NCBI RefSeq assembly: GCF_963259705.1
Contig: NC_081844.1
Location: forward strand, 102,388,671-102,452,670
Length of the DNA: 64,000 bases
DNA from: Myotis daubentonii
Lineage: Eukaryota; Chordata; Mammalia; Chiroptera; Vespertilionidae
Direction of reading: 5' to 3'
Each line of letters starts with the position of its first letter. The first letter of the stretch is position 1. Positions 11,168 to 21,635 of the stretch are shown here, piece after piece. The translations under genes were made by a program, and so were the position numbers. The notes under the pieces were generated by a model. That model was given only the letters and a program-made list of their open reading frames with translations, did not search any database and had not been told where the DNA came from.

Positions 11168-11317
11168 CTAGTGGCCCGGTGCGTGAAAACTCGTGCACTC
11201 TGGGGGTGAGGTCCCTTAGCCCGAACTGTGCCCTCTCGCAGACCGGGAGCCCTCAGGAGCCACCCACTCACCAGCCCCACCCCGGCCAACTGGTCGTTCT
11301 GCTGTTCAGTCGATTTT
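11168..11317 (-). mobile_element. Truncated HeliBat-type Helitron
   Basis: The plus strand begins CTAGTGGCCCGGTGCGTG with the 3' hairpin GTGCGTGAAAACTCGTGCAC and continues to CGTTCTGCTGTTCAGTCGAT, which belongs to the 5' portion. The middle and the terminal TATTAT...AGGA are missing. It runs straight into a 5'-truncated Ves SINE. Confidence 0.85.
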
Positions 11318-11480
11318 TGATTCCCAATCAGGGCATGTGCCCAGGTTGAGTGCTCAATCCCCAGTGTGGGGCATGCAGGAGGCAGCTGATAGATGATTAT
11401 CTTTCATCCTTGATGTTCTAACTCTTTCTACCTCTCCCTTCTTTTCTGAAGTCAATAAAAAAAATATATATTTTTTTAAA
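11318..11480 (+). mobile_element. 5'-truncated Ves SINE fused to a Helitron fragment
   Basis: Starts inside the Ves head at GATTCCCAATCAGGGCATG and continues through GGAGGCAGCTGATAGATG, the CT-rich segment and GTCAATAAAAAAAATATA. The A-box half is absent. A deletion joining two formerly separate elements explains it best. Confidence 0.85.
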
Positions 11481-12439
11481 AAGAAGAAATAAAATATGTG
11501 CCAGCTCTAAATTTAGGAATCTCCCCAGATGTGCCAGATATTCTATTACGGGTAAAGCTGGAGAGTTGATTCAAGCTGTGAGTATTCTGTATATCTATAC
11601 TAATGATCTTAATCTGCTTTAGACCATATCTAGAGTTGGGAAATGAGGAACAAAATGTGGCTTCTATTAATTCCATTACTACTCCTTTCTGAGCCCAGAT
11701 TTAGAGTTGTGAATAATATATATTTGTTTCTTGATGCGAGCTGTACTGGCTACTGGCTTGTTAACTTTAATTGGTGGAACTGTGATCATTTAGGCTATTA
11801 ACAGAAACTAGCCATGTGTTTTCAAAGAAACTGGTATAAATTAGAATCTTTCATTAAAGACCAATCAGCCATTTTCACATTTCAAAATTTGACGCCCTTG
11901 CTTTCTTGATGGAGTAGCAAACTGACCAGAAAATTCATCTAATCCATTTTCTAAGGGTAAGAGTCAAGAAAATAAAAATCTATCTATATTAACGGCTTAA
12001 AATATTTATATAATCAATTCTGGCATAGCTACTTCCAGAGTCAGATTATAAAGTGATTTAGCCAATGTTGCTTGAAAGTTAGGCAGAGAGAAGGAGCCGG
12101 AGAGTCAGCCTCATTACCGGCTGTTCGGATCTCTAATGTTTGCTTTCAAAGATTTAGGAAGGAATCAAAGACATGTTTACCTAAAAAGGAATCAAAGAGG
12201 CATCTAGCTGTAGGTGAAATGGCATATTTTGCTTTTCTAAGAGCCAGATATACCACTTGACTATAATGAAAAAAAAAATCATGATTTTTTTTTAAAAAAT
12301 TGACTCAAAACAAGGTTATTAAGGAAGCCCAGGAGTGACCCAGGAATGGAATGATTGAGAAGGAATTCAGTGACTTCCTGAAGTGACTGGACGCTTAACT
12401 ATATAAAAGTCAATGGGGCAGCTTGCCAGAGAATTGAAA
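11481..12439. other. Single-copy stretch, nothing recognised
   Basis: AT-rich unique DNA with an A/T-run palindrome around ATCATGAT at about 12269-12294. No gene or transposon signature. Confidence 0.5.
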
Positions 12440-12640
12440 TAGCAGTAGACCAATGTCATAAATTGGTCTGCCACTCAGAAAGTCTGATATTGAGCAAGGC
12501 CTTGAACTTTACTGAGCCTCAGTTTTTGCATCTATATAATGGGTACAATAATGACAATTATTTCACTGATCTTGCATGGGTACTGGGAAGGTCAGCAGAG
12601 ATGCTCTGTGTGATTGTATTTTGAATGCTGTATGCTCTTC
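12440..12640 (+). mobile_element. MIR SINE
   Basis: MIR-like order: GGTCTGCCACTCAGAAAG, GCAAGGCCTTGAACTTTACT, GAGCCTCAGTTTTTGCATCT, then TAATGGGTACAATAATGAC. Ends approximate. Confidence 0.75.
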
Positions 12641-13036
12641 ATTTATATACTAATGCAAGACCTAGTGATTTTCACTCCTTTCTTGTTCTTGACCCTGAGG
12701 GAGAGCTGAGTGGTGGTCTGGCAAGACCCACCCAATGAAAAGACCTAGGTGCTGCTTTCATGGCCACTGTAACTGTAGCAAAAAATAATAATAATATCAG
12801 AGAAGTAGGAGTTCACGCACAGTTCAGTCCAAGAATTGTATGTGTATGGCCAAATTTCAGTGATACGTTCACTTTTTTTAAATCACTTCTATTTTATGCA
12901 GTCTGCCTTTTTTTAAAAAAAAATGAATTTAGGGCATAAAATTCAAACTTCAAACAAATTCATAAACTTCTGGACATAGACCTTCCTTGTTTATCTGTAA
13001 TGATCTTGGTAAAATAAGTTCTAGAAGGCTTTCTCA

Positions 13037-13037
<1 letters not shown>

Positions 13038-13069
<32 letters not shown>
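13038..13069. repeat. (CA)n microsatellite
   Basis: An uninterrupted CA run of about 16 units. Confidence 0.95.
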
Positions 13070-13071
<2 letters not shown>

Positions 13072-14140
13072 AAAACAATTTTCCCTGGGTAAAGTCAATC
13101 ACCAACTAATGGTTGTGCATTATTTTGTTATACAGAAAGCTTTATTGCTATGTTGTATGTAATTCACAAATGTATATTATATACTTGTTTTATATCTTAC
13201 ATAACCCCAAAAGATTTAACGCAACTGACAAAATGAACATGCACAACAGAAGATATAAAAGGTGGGGGGGATTTCAGAACAAGGGAAATGTAAATAAAAT
13301 TGAAAAGTCAAAACCAGGGGTCATAAAGACCTCAGATATGCCATTTCTTGCTTTATTAACAGTTGGTTCTCTATTCCTACTATTGGATAGCAAAAGATGC
13401 TAATCATTTTAATATATATTTTTACATTGTATTCTGACACTAGCATCATGAAAAGGGTTTCACTCTTTTCTGTAGGTGATGGGAATTATTTTTATCGAGG
13501 TTGTGTGACTTAAGTTTCACAGCTAAAAAGCGGTGAATACAATGCTACACTGAATACAATGCTAATTTCTATGCTGATTTGACATATATAATGCTACACA
13601 ATATCTGATTACTATTAACCAATTCATTATCTGCCTTCTTCATTCCTCAGTAAGACTTGCCCCTTATAAGATAGGTAACTTCATGTTTTTAGAAGCTTGG
13701 GTTAAATATTTCATATTAGTGAATTCTCAGATTTTGCCTGAGACATATAATGCTGAATACCATTAGTTGGAGAATATTTATTATCCTTATAAATAAAAAA
13801 AACTTTTTATATATTCTTATATAGGATGGGGGATGCTCTAAGCATGGTGACAGAAAGGCATTAAGGCTATTGTCAATCAGAAGGATGGTCCCAGGCACAC
13901 CTTACTAATACTTGGGGAATCAGGTGACTGAAGGGAGAGAGTGACAGCAGATGGAAGAAGGCTATATATGGGAATTGGAATTCTTTTAAAATATTTATTA
14001 TCAGTGACATAATAAAGAACAAAGATAAACTTACAAACACAATTAAAATTATGCAAGCTCTATTCTACATTAATCATTAAAATCAGATGTATTGTAAAGG
14101 GCATAGGGCAGGGTGGGATATAGAATTTGGCAACAATATC
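13070..14140. other. Single-copy AT-rich stretch
   Basis: Unique sequence without named repeats. A short duplication of GAATACAATGCTA-type sequence occurs at 13535-13564. The frame at 13113-13403 has no domain. Confidence 0.5.
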
Positions 14141-14375
14141 CTTTAGTATTAATTTTTTTAAATTGATTTTAGAGAGGAACAGATATATTGATTTGTTGTT
14201 TCAAAATACCATGTGCGTGTGTACATGTACAGTGCGATTGAAACCTCGTGGTCCATGCTCAGAAGTCAGTATTTTGTGGAAGAGCCACACTCAAGGGGCC
14301 AAAGAGCCTCATGTGGCTCGCGAGCCGCAGTTTGCCGACCACTGCTTAACCAACTGAGCTACCAGCCAAGGTTCC
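14141..14375 (-). mobile_element. Older Ves-type SINE, interrupted
   Basis: The left part (AAATTGATTTTAGAGAGGAA, TTGATTTGTTGTTTC) and the right part (TTAACCAACTGAGCTACCAG) are the two ends of one reverse-strand tRNA-derived SINE. The sequence between them is hAT-derived (14198-14345), and the SINE centre is missing. Confidence 0.7.
14198..14345 (+). mobile_element. Partial non-autonomous hAT element inside the SINE
   Basis: It contains TTTTGTGGAAGAGCCACACT, CAAGGGGCCAAAGAGCC and a terminal GCAGTTTGCCGACCACTG, shared with the element at 58612-58772. The opposite terminus is lost: it starts inside the element at AAAATACC. A later deletion probably removed the left terminus together with part of the SINE. 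Confidence 0.75.
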
Positions 14376-15544
14376 TTTTGTATTAACATTGAGATCTATT
14401 CTGTTTTCTGCCTCCTTCACTTTCTATGTAGTGTCTTTTGTTAATTTTTCCCTTCAGTTGATTCAGACTGCCTTTGGAATTCGTACCCACCAGATTTTAC
14501 CCATGTGGAAATGTGACCAGGAAGGAAGGGAGACCACACACTGAGATTCGCTTCATGCATATGCAGCTCTACTTTTATTGTATATTAGTCAATGGAAATT
14601 AATTGCTAATTATCCAAACATTTCTATGATAATATTTCAAGCTCTCTTGTAGCAGATGTGACCTAAACTATATTTGGAAGAGAGTAGATGGTATTATCTT
14701 TCTTGATAGGAGTGATTGCATAAGGCTTTAAATTTTTTGTTCACCATTTTTTTATTTTAGAAAGAAAAATGGCTATCCTTTTTTCTCAACATTTGCTAAA
14801 TATTCATACTGACCAGAGTAATTACGCACTGACTAAATTAGCAAACATACAACTCTGTCAATTTTGAGAATTTGGGAATTGAAATGAAACAGGTTGTGGA
14901 TAATATATTCAGTTATATGCTTAGACATATAGATTGTTTGAATATCCGTCACCACACTGCATTTCTAGCCACTGGTAATGACAGACTTTCTCTTATTTTA
15001 GAGCCTTCCATGCTGAATTATTCTTTTTTCATTGCGTTAGATATCTGTCCTTCAGTGTCTTAACATTGCTTTATCAGTTCCTCTTTATGAATTCTAATAA
15101 TATACTGGATAGAGCACTGGCTATTTTTAGCATTTCTTTATATTTATACAATGAACAAACTTGAGCGAGTTTAGCTCTGGTTAAAACAGATAATTTCCTC
15201 CTTTTTTAAAAAAATAATATGGGATAGATACATCATGAGGACAAAAGGAATTTGATGGCCATGGTGTCAAAGCTTAATTGTGTCAATAGGTATTTGTGCA
15301 TCGGTGCCAAGTCTTTAATGAGGAGTAGTCACTTGTGTGTAATTGCGATCAATGACAAGCAGTGAAAATATCTTCATAAAGTGGCAAACGGGGGGCTGGG
15401 GGGCAGAAGGAATCAGTGTGACATTACGCATAGCTCCTTACATGCTGGCACATCTGAAATGCAGAAGTCAAGTTAGTGCTAAAAAACTGAAACTGCTGTG
15501 AGGCTGTTGCTGTGGGTGTGGAGGTACAAGTGTTTATACTAGTA
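14376..15544. other. Single-copy stretch; 15230-15480 looks constrained
   Basis: No repeat signature. The part at 15230-15480 mixes homeodomain-like TTAATTGTG and TGTGTAATTGCGATCAATG sites and has no simple repeats apart from a G run near 15390. A conserved-element reading is inference only. Confidence 0.35.
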
Positions 15545-16083
15545 TTAGAGGCCCAGTGCATGAAATTCATGCCGGGGGGGGGGGGGTCCCTCAGCCTGGC
15601 CTGCACCCTCTCCAATCAGGGACCCCTCGGGGGACGTCTGACTGCCTCCCGCAGTCCGGGACCACTGGCTCCTAACCACTCACCTGCCAGCCTGCCTCAT
15701 TGCCCCTAACCACCTCTGCCTGCCTGATTGCCCCTAACCACCTCTGCCTCGCCCCATACCCAGGACCCAGGATTCCCTCCTCTGGCCCGTCACAGGCACC
15801 TGGAACCTGGGCTTCCCTCCCTCTGGCCGGCTGCAGGAACCCAGGACACGGGCCGGCTTCTCCCGGGCCAGCCGCAGCTGCAAGGGACCACAGGGCGGGC
15901 AGCTTGTCCCTCTCCCGGGCCACAGCCTGGCTGGTCCCAATTCCTCTCTCCCCAGCTCAGTTGTGCCTGGCTGGTCCCCATTCCTCTCTCCCTAGTGTTG
16001 AGTGTCTGAGCAATTCTGGTGTAAGGGCATGAGGGTGCAAGGACGTGATGACCATTTGCATATTAGCTCTTTATTATATAGGA
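15545..16083 (-). mobile_element. HeliBat-type Helitron, non-autonomous
   Basis: The plus strand starts TTAGAGGCCCAGTGCATG with the 3' hairpin GTGCATGAAATTCATGC, and ends GCATATTAGCTCTTTATTAT then ATAGGA followed by T. The minus-strand 3' end is CTAA, which fits CTRR. Internal direct duplications (GCCCCTAACCACCTCTGCCT twice, and CTGGCTGGTCCC twice) show local tandem growth. The GC-rich overlapping frames inside (15672-16032, both strands) are by-products of composition. Confidence 0.9.
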
Positions 16084-16573
16084 TAAGATGTTTCCATGTA
16101 TTCTAAGCTTGTTGGGAGCTGTCCCTCCTGCTAGAGACTTGTCTGTGTCTATCCTCACTGCTACCCCAGCTCTTCCTCCCTTTCTACATGTGCTTGCCAC
16201 ATCTTTACGCCTTGTCTCCCACCATCCTGAGGACTGTTGCTCTGCTTTATTCAATATCCTGCATTTTCTAAGTGGCCAGCTCTTAACTTTTCTGCCTGTT
16301 TTTAAGCTGGCAAATCTGAGTGAGCTGTGTGCTTTAAGTCCCATAAAGGAGGGTCAGAGGGGCTTTCAGGAGCCCTGACAGTGGGAATAGCTGGGTCCCA
16401 TGGTGGCCCTGATGCCTGCTTTAGTCTCCACAGTGTGTGATGTCCAGTGGAAGCTTTAGCAGTCAGGTGGCAGAAACCCAGACACTGTTCCTTTAAGCAC
16501 TCACGGCCCACAGGCCCCATGCCTCATTTATTTGGCTTGTGTTAGCCTTTGAGTTTGACATACTTGGTCTCCC
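16084..16573. other. Single-copy stretch, nothing recognised
   Basis: Unique sequence of moderate GC. The opposing frames at 16063-16378 overlap on both strands without domain signal. Confidence 0.5.
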
Positions 16574-16808
16574 CAGTGATGGTGAACCTATGACACGCCT
16601 GTCAGAGGTGACATGCAAACTCATTTTTTTGGTTGATTTTTCTTTGTTAAATGGCATTTAAATATATAAAATAAATATCAAAAATATAAATCTTTGTTTT
16701 ACTATGGTTGCAAATATTAAAAAATTTCTATATGTGACACGGCACCAGAGTTAAGTTAGGGTTTTTCAAAATGCTGACACGCCGAGCTCAAAAGGTTCGC
16801 CATCACTG
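16574..16808 (+). mobile_element. Non-autonomous hAT-like DNA transposon
   Basis: Complete element with inverted ends CAGTGATGGTGAACCT and AGGTTCGCCATCACTG, a GACACGCC/TGACACGCCG subterminal pair and an AT-rich middle. The CAGTG start fits hAT. The 8-bp flanks (GGTCTCCC and ATCTACAC) do not match well, so the target duplication is decayed or offset. No transposase frame. Confidence 0.8.
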
Positions 16809-16928
16809 ATCTACACTGTTGGCTGTCATTGCAAACATTAGTTATTGGCAACCACTACCCTCACATTATGGACCAGAGCAGTCCAAGTCAGTGCCTTCCT
16901 TTGGTGCTTAAGGGCACTGGAACAAACT

Positions 16929-17146
16929 ATTTTTTTAAAAAAAAATATATATAATTTATTTCAGAGAGGGAGGGAGCTGGAGAGAGATAGAAACATCAGT
17001 GATGAAAGAACATTGATTGACTGCCTTTTGCATACCCACCACTGAGGATTGAGCCCCCAACCCAGGCATGTGCCCTGACTGGGAATTGAACTGTGATCTC
17101 CAGGTTCACAGGTCGATGCTCAACCACCGAGCCACACAGGCTGGGC
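16929..17146 (-). mobile_element. Ves SINE with target duplication
   Basis: Reverse-strand Ves body (GATTGACTGCCTTTTGC, GTGCCCTGACTGGGAATTG, CCGAGCCACACAGGCTGGGC). It is flanked by TGGAACAAACT (16918-16928) and TGGAATGAACT (17147-17157), 9 of 11 identical. Confidence 0.94.
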
Positions 17147-17492
17147 TGGAATGAACTTTTATTTATTGATGAGCTTGACGAGGTTTAGCTATGACCATGG
17201 ATACCTCCGATGGAGACAAAAAGCTCTAAAATCGTTTGCTTGGCAATCATGTGAAAGAGAAACACAGTTTATGGATTTTCTTAATTGTGTTTGCTTTACC
17301 TGGATTTCAACCTTAACAATAGTGGGGGATCATGAATAAGCTTTCTCTGCATTCCTGCCATTCGTAGAAATGCCTGTATTTTACCTCCTGTATTATAATT
17401 CCATTCAGTCTGACTTGTTCCTTTGTGAATGATGTTGTCTGGAACTGGAAATGGGTGTCTCATACATCTTGGGGTTACAGGAAGAACATCCG

Positions 17493-17524
17493 CCCCCCCC
17501 CCCCCCCCCCGCCCACACACACAC
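17493..17524. repeat. Poly-C run followed by a short CA run
   Basis: About 18 consecutive C (17493-17510), then GCCCACACACACAC. Confidence 0.9.
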
Positions 17525-17569
17525 TTCTTTAACAGTGAAGTCTTTCCTGTATGAATATTCACCGTCAGG

Positions 17570-18010
17570 GGGAAAACCGCACCAAATGCGCAGTGGTTGC
17601 TAGCAGCAGATTTTGAGTAGGCCTTATCCGCCGAGTGCAAGTCTGGAGACTTGCTGACATTTTGAAAGTAGTTTTTAGAACAAAATGTCAGATGATGCGA
17701 GCTCTACATCACGCGAGAGTGACTTGTGCAGCTGATGCTAACGAAGCCTATTCTTACAAAACCACGTGAGGACGGATGACCACTGCGCTTTTAAAGGCAC
17801 TAAATATACCCACATATATATTCAACACTTCACATTGCGCACATGCTTCGCTCCGCAGGGCTTATATGCGGGCCCCAGTTGACCGACCCCTTTGTAGGAC
17901 AAAGCGGAGCGGGGAAACTGGCGTTATTTTTGTAAAGGAGCCATGGGTGATGAGACGTCATTACATATTCCAACTTTGGACCAATGGCACCGCCACCTCC
18001 TGCCATCGCT
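17570..18010. other. CpG-rich, repeat-free block: candidate regulatory element
   Basis: I count about two dozen CpGs in 440 bases, against near absence in neighbouring DNA. Visible motifs include the E-box CACGTG (17763-17768), CAGCTG (near 17731) and a CRE-like GACGTCATTA (near 17953). No repeat ends, no splice-flanked ORF and no polyadenylation signal. CpG retention suggests germline hypomethylation or purifying selection; this is inference. An unannotated CpG-poor promoter is a less likely alternative. Confidence 0.4.
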
Positions 18011-18587
18011 CATCAAGGCAGCTGTGCTGTATTCACATTGAAATGAAGGGATTTTTTTAAAACCCAAGCAGCTGTATTATTCATACATAAATACGAGCTT
18101 AGTTTCCCCAAATGGGTGTGACGTAAACATCTCATTAAATATTTTTAATTTTGAAAAAAAAAAAAAACACAACAAAAAACTGTCAATGGCTGTGACTACG
18201 GTGGTGGTGGCAGCGGTTCGCATGTGTGTGAGCTCGTGGGAGCCTCTCTGCTTTAGAGTACTCTTCCTAGTAGCACATCTCTGAGGAGCCAAGCCCAGGC
18301 TGCAGGTGGGAAGAGATTCGGGAACATGGTGTGCCCATTCCGGCTGGCAGATACTGTGTTTTTTTAAAAAATAGGTTTTTATAACTATCTGTTCACCTAG
18401 AATCCTATATATAGCAAAAGTACCTTTGAGGAAGAGGGGGGAAGCAAGATGGTCTCAGATAGAGTTTTCCTAAGGGAATTAGTTGCTAGCAGGTCTACCA
18501 TGAAAGAATGGCTATATGAAGCTACTTAAAGTGAAAGGAAGCAATAAAGAAGGAATCGTGGGACATCATCAAAAGATAAGAAGTGTT
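18011..18587. other. Single-copy stretch with an A run
   Basis: A poly-A run with CA interruptions at about 18155-18178. Otherwise anonymous sequence. Confidence 0.5.
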
Positions 18588-18762
18588 CCCTGGCTGGTGT
18601 GGCTCAGTTGGCTGGACATCATCCCATGCACCAGAAAGTTTCTGGTTGGATTCCAGGTCAGGGCATGCTCAAGCCCTGATAGGAGGTTTTAGCTTTCATT
18701 TTGATGTTTCTCTCTCACTATTCCTCTCCCTTCCTTTCTCTAAAAAGCAATAAAAATATTAT
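18588..18762 (+). mobile_element. Ves SINE, old and shortened
   Basis: CCCTGGCTGGTGTGGCTCAG head, TCTGGTTGGATTCCAGGTCA B-box area, CT-rich body and GCAATAAAAATATTATG tail. The central part is shorter than in other copies. Target duplication unclear. Confidence 0.88.
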
Positions 18763-18814
18763 GCTTTTATTATTATAGATATCTCAAAAAAATAAAAAAT
18801 AAATAAAAAATAAA

Positions 18815-19007
18815 AAATAGGTTTTTATTTATTTGCTAGAGAAAGAGAGACGTCAATGTGAGAGAGAAACATTGATCAGTTGCCTCCCGCATGTACCCCA
18901 ACCAGGGTTGAACCCACAACCTGGGTTTGTGCCCTGACCTGGAATCAAACAGGTGACCCTTGGGTGCACAGGGCAACACTCAGCCATCTGAGCCACACTG
19001 GCCCGGG
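18815..19007 (-). mobile_element. Ves SINE, opposite to its neighbour
   Basis: Reverse-strand body (GAGAGAAACATTGATCAG, TTGTGCCCTGACCTGGAATC, CTGAGCCACACTGGCCCGGG). Only an A/T-rich spacer of about 50 bases separates it from the plus-strand Ves at 18588, so the two face each other tail to tail. Confidence 0.9.
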
Positions 19008-19424
19008 CTGTTTGATAATGTTTGATTAGGTCAACTATTGTCTCAGAAGAAAACCCAGATGCTTTGTTCTGGCCCCTCTTCATTTTCTTAAGTTACAATT
19101 TCCAATAAGTGAAACCTGAAAAGGGTAGAAAGTTTCTTGTCTTTAAGATTCCTTTTATTTTGTTTTTCTCCTCAATTTATTGGGTAGTTTTATGTCCTGG
19201 CCATGTTTCCTAAACAGTTAACATTCCCAGGACCAGTGACTCAAATTCCACAGACCAAGAGATGGACGGGATCCATTAAGGTCTCATTTATTTCCCTCTT
19301 TCTTTGGGAGGAAATTAGTTATTGGCCTCCAACCACCCTGTTATATGTTGTTAATTAAATCAAGATGGCAGAGTTGACTTTTTAGCATCAGTTGTTAGTT
19401 AGGAAAGCATTGCCACTCAGGGTA
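19008..19424. other. Single-copy stretch, nothing recognised
   Basis: Unique AT-rich sequence before an ERVL LTR. Confidence 0.5.
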
Positions 19425-19858
19425 TGTATTAGTTTCCTCGTGCTGCTATAACAAATTATCACAAGTTTAGTGGATGAAAGCAACACACATTTGTTCTCTT
19501 ACAAATCTGGAGGTTAGAAATCCAAAATGGAGTCTTGTGGGGCTGAAATCAAAGTGTCCGCAGGGCTGTTTCCTTCTGGAGGCTCCAAGGGAGAATCCTT
19601 TGATTTCTAGGTGCTGGGGCATTCTTTGCCTCTTGGCCACAGGTCTCCCACCTCTGTTTCTGCCACTTCAGCTTCATATCTTCTCTAGAATTTCCCTCTG
19701 CCTTTCTCTTGGGAGGACCCTTGTGATAATCTCTCCATCTGGAGAGCCTTAACTTAATCACATCTGTAAGATCCCTTTCACCAGGTAAAGTAGCGTATTC
19801 CTAGTCCAGGGAATTCAGGCATGGACATCCTTGCCAGGCCGTTGTGCAGCCTCCCTCA
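19425..19858 (+). mobile_element. MLT2-like ERVL LTR
   Basis: TGTATTAGTTTCCTCGTGCT, GCTATAACAAATTATCACAA, AATCTGGAGGTTAGAAATCC, GGGCTGTTTCCTTCTGGAGG, CTTGGGAGGACCCTTGTGAT and GTGCAGCCTCCCTCA at the end follow the MLT2 LTR order. Begins TG and ends CA. The frames inside (19474-19752) are non-coding. Confidence 0.82.
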
Positions 19859-19869
19859 GGGTATGAACT

Positions 19870-20035
19870 TAGGAGGGAGCTGGATCTGGATGTGAGTTCT
19901 GACTTTGTCAATTGCCGACCACTTATCTTTGGGAAAGTTTTTCAGTTTCCCACCCATAAACAGGAATAATACTGCCAACTCTACAGAAGATGTATGAAAT
20001 ACAGTAGGCGCTCCACAAATTTAATTCTTACCCAA
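19870..20035 (+). mobile_element. MIR SINE
   Basis: GTTCTGACTTTGTCAATTGC, TTTTCAGTTTCCCACCCATA, AACAGGAATAATACTGCC and a terminal CAGTAGGCGCTCCACAAAT match MIR order. Confidence 0.75.
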
Positions 20036-20518
20036 GCTCTAGGAACTAAATGTAGAAGGAATGGGACATTCCAAAGGTTTAATCCAGCCAAGTTATTGGT
20101 CAATAGAAATGGCAAATCTTTTAGTTTATGTTCCAAGAGTGGCATTCATAGGAAGATAAGTTTTAAGCACATGGTGGACAGGGAGTGACCTTTAAGACAT
20201 TCTCTTTTTTTTTTAGTATGTTTATGAACCAGGTCATTTTCTTACTGCACCTCCCAATATTGGGTCAAGTACACTAGTGATTTTTGACAGATTCTTTCCG
20301 TCATCCAGCTGCCTTGTGTCACTGGATGCCAACGGGACTGAAAATCCTGACTGGTTCGGCCCCTGTTGAGAACAATCACCATTTGAATTTGATTTGCTCA
20401 TCTTCTGGGAAGACAGTCAAAACTGCTCTTCAGTGAGGCTGAGTTGACAATGGACACCCCTTTTACTCTTTATGGCTCATTCACCTATTATGATGATGAT
20501 GTCATTATTCACATTATT
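20036..20518. other. Single-copy stretch, nothing recognised
   Basis: Anonymous sequence with a T run near 20208. The frame at 19994-20188 shows no domain. Confidence 0.5.
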
Positions 20519-20522
20519 GCTC

Positions 20523-20562
<40 letters not shown>

Positions 20563-20575
20563 CATCATCATCAGG
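20519..20575. repeat. (ATT)n then (ATC)n trinucleotide microsatellite
   Basis: An uninterrupted TTA run passes into ATCATCATCATC. It produces the poly-Leu stretch of the spurious frame at 20472-20666. Confidence 0.96.
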
Positions 20576-21635
20576 TGACCTCTGTCCTGGGGTAGAACTC
20601 CCTGTGACAGATGGGAACTTAATTTATCGGACTGTTTTATGCTGCACAATCCCACTGCCATTCTGAGTTTATATTGAGATGGGCTGCTTTTCGAACAAAG
20701 GCAGCCTGATCACAGTTTGTCAGTGTTCTTGGTAGCTGTAAATCACCAAAGCTCTCTGACAGTCCTTCTAGGACCCAATTATTTATGGAGCTGACAATTT
20801 GGGCTAACTTGCCTTGTTATGAATGCCACTATTACAATGAAAGCTTTGGTATCTTAAATGGTAAGGCAATAGGAGTTCTGGTTGGTCAGAAATTTCATTC
20901 ACTAAAAGTTTATTCACGTTGGTGCCCCAGGTCATCTCTTAATACCCCAAGAGAGTTGAGGAGATCTGTGGAGAACATTCTATTTCAATATTCTTCTCTG
21001 TCCTAATTTGGGAGATTCATTGATAACTTTAGTTCTGTGGTTCTGTGTAATACAGGTTTGATTTTTAACAGTTTGGGCACAGCCTTCGTTCTGAATCCAT
21101 GTGGACATCGTTTACCAAGTACTATGAGGAGTAGAAATGAAATAAAAGACTTGGGCTCTCTGTGTAAAGTGCTTGTAATTGGATAAGGGGACCAAACCAA
21201 GTGAAATCTGTATTTACCACTGTAGATGATAGAGAAATAAGTATCAGCCACGTCCAGCTTGACTGCCTTGAGCCTAAAAATGACCTGGAGTGCCATTTTG
21301 GTGAAGTGACATCTTTATTCCCTTATAGTCTTCCCTGACTCTTGAGTCACACGAATTTTACATAAAATCTCTCATCCCTGATTTTAAGACATCTCAAAAG
21401 AGTACTGAAAAGAAAGGAATCTACTGAAACCTAAAATAAATTAAAGTTTTCTGAAAAATAAAAAAAAAGGGCAACACAAGGAACAGATGAACAGAAAAAA
21501 AATGGAACAGTCATGATTGGACATAAAATATAGGTTATTATTTATTATTTTTAGGACAGTGATGGCAACATAAGGACTGGAGAAACTGTTAGGGACAGAA
21601 ATAGAATAGTGGGGACCAGCTACAATTGTAAGAAA
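20576..21635. other. Single-copy stretch, nothing recognised
   Basis: Few simple repeats and no transposon ends. Frames at 20785-21006 (+) and 21003-21296 (-) lack domains and splice context. Confidence 0.45.

Noticed and set aside
15672..16032. Five overlapping GC-rich frames resembling Pro/Gly-rich exons
   Set aside because: They lie entirely within a non-autonomous Helitron; high GC removes stops in all frames.
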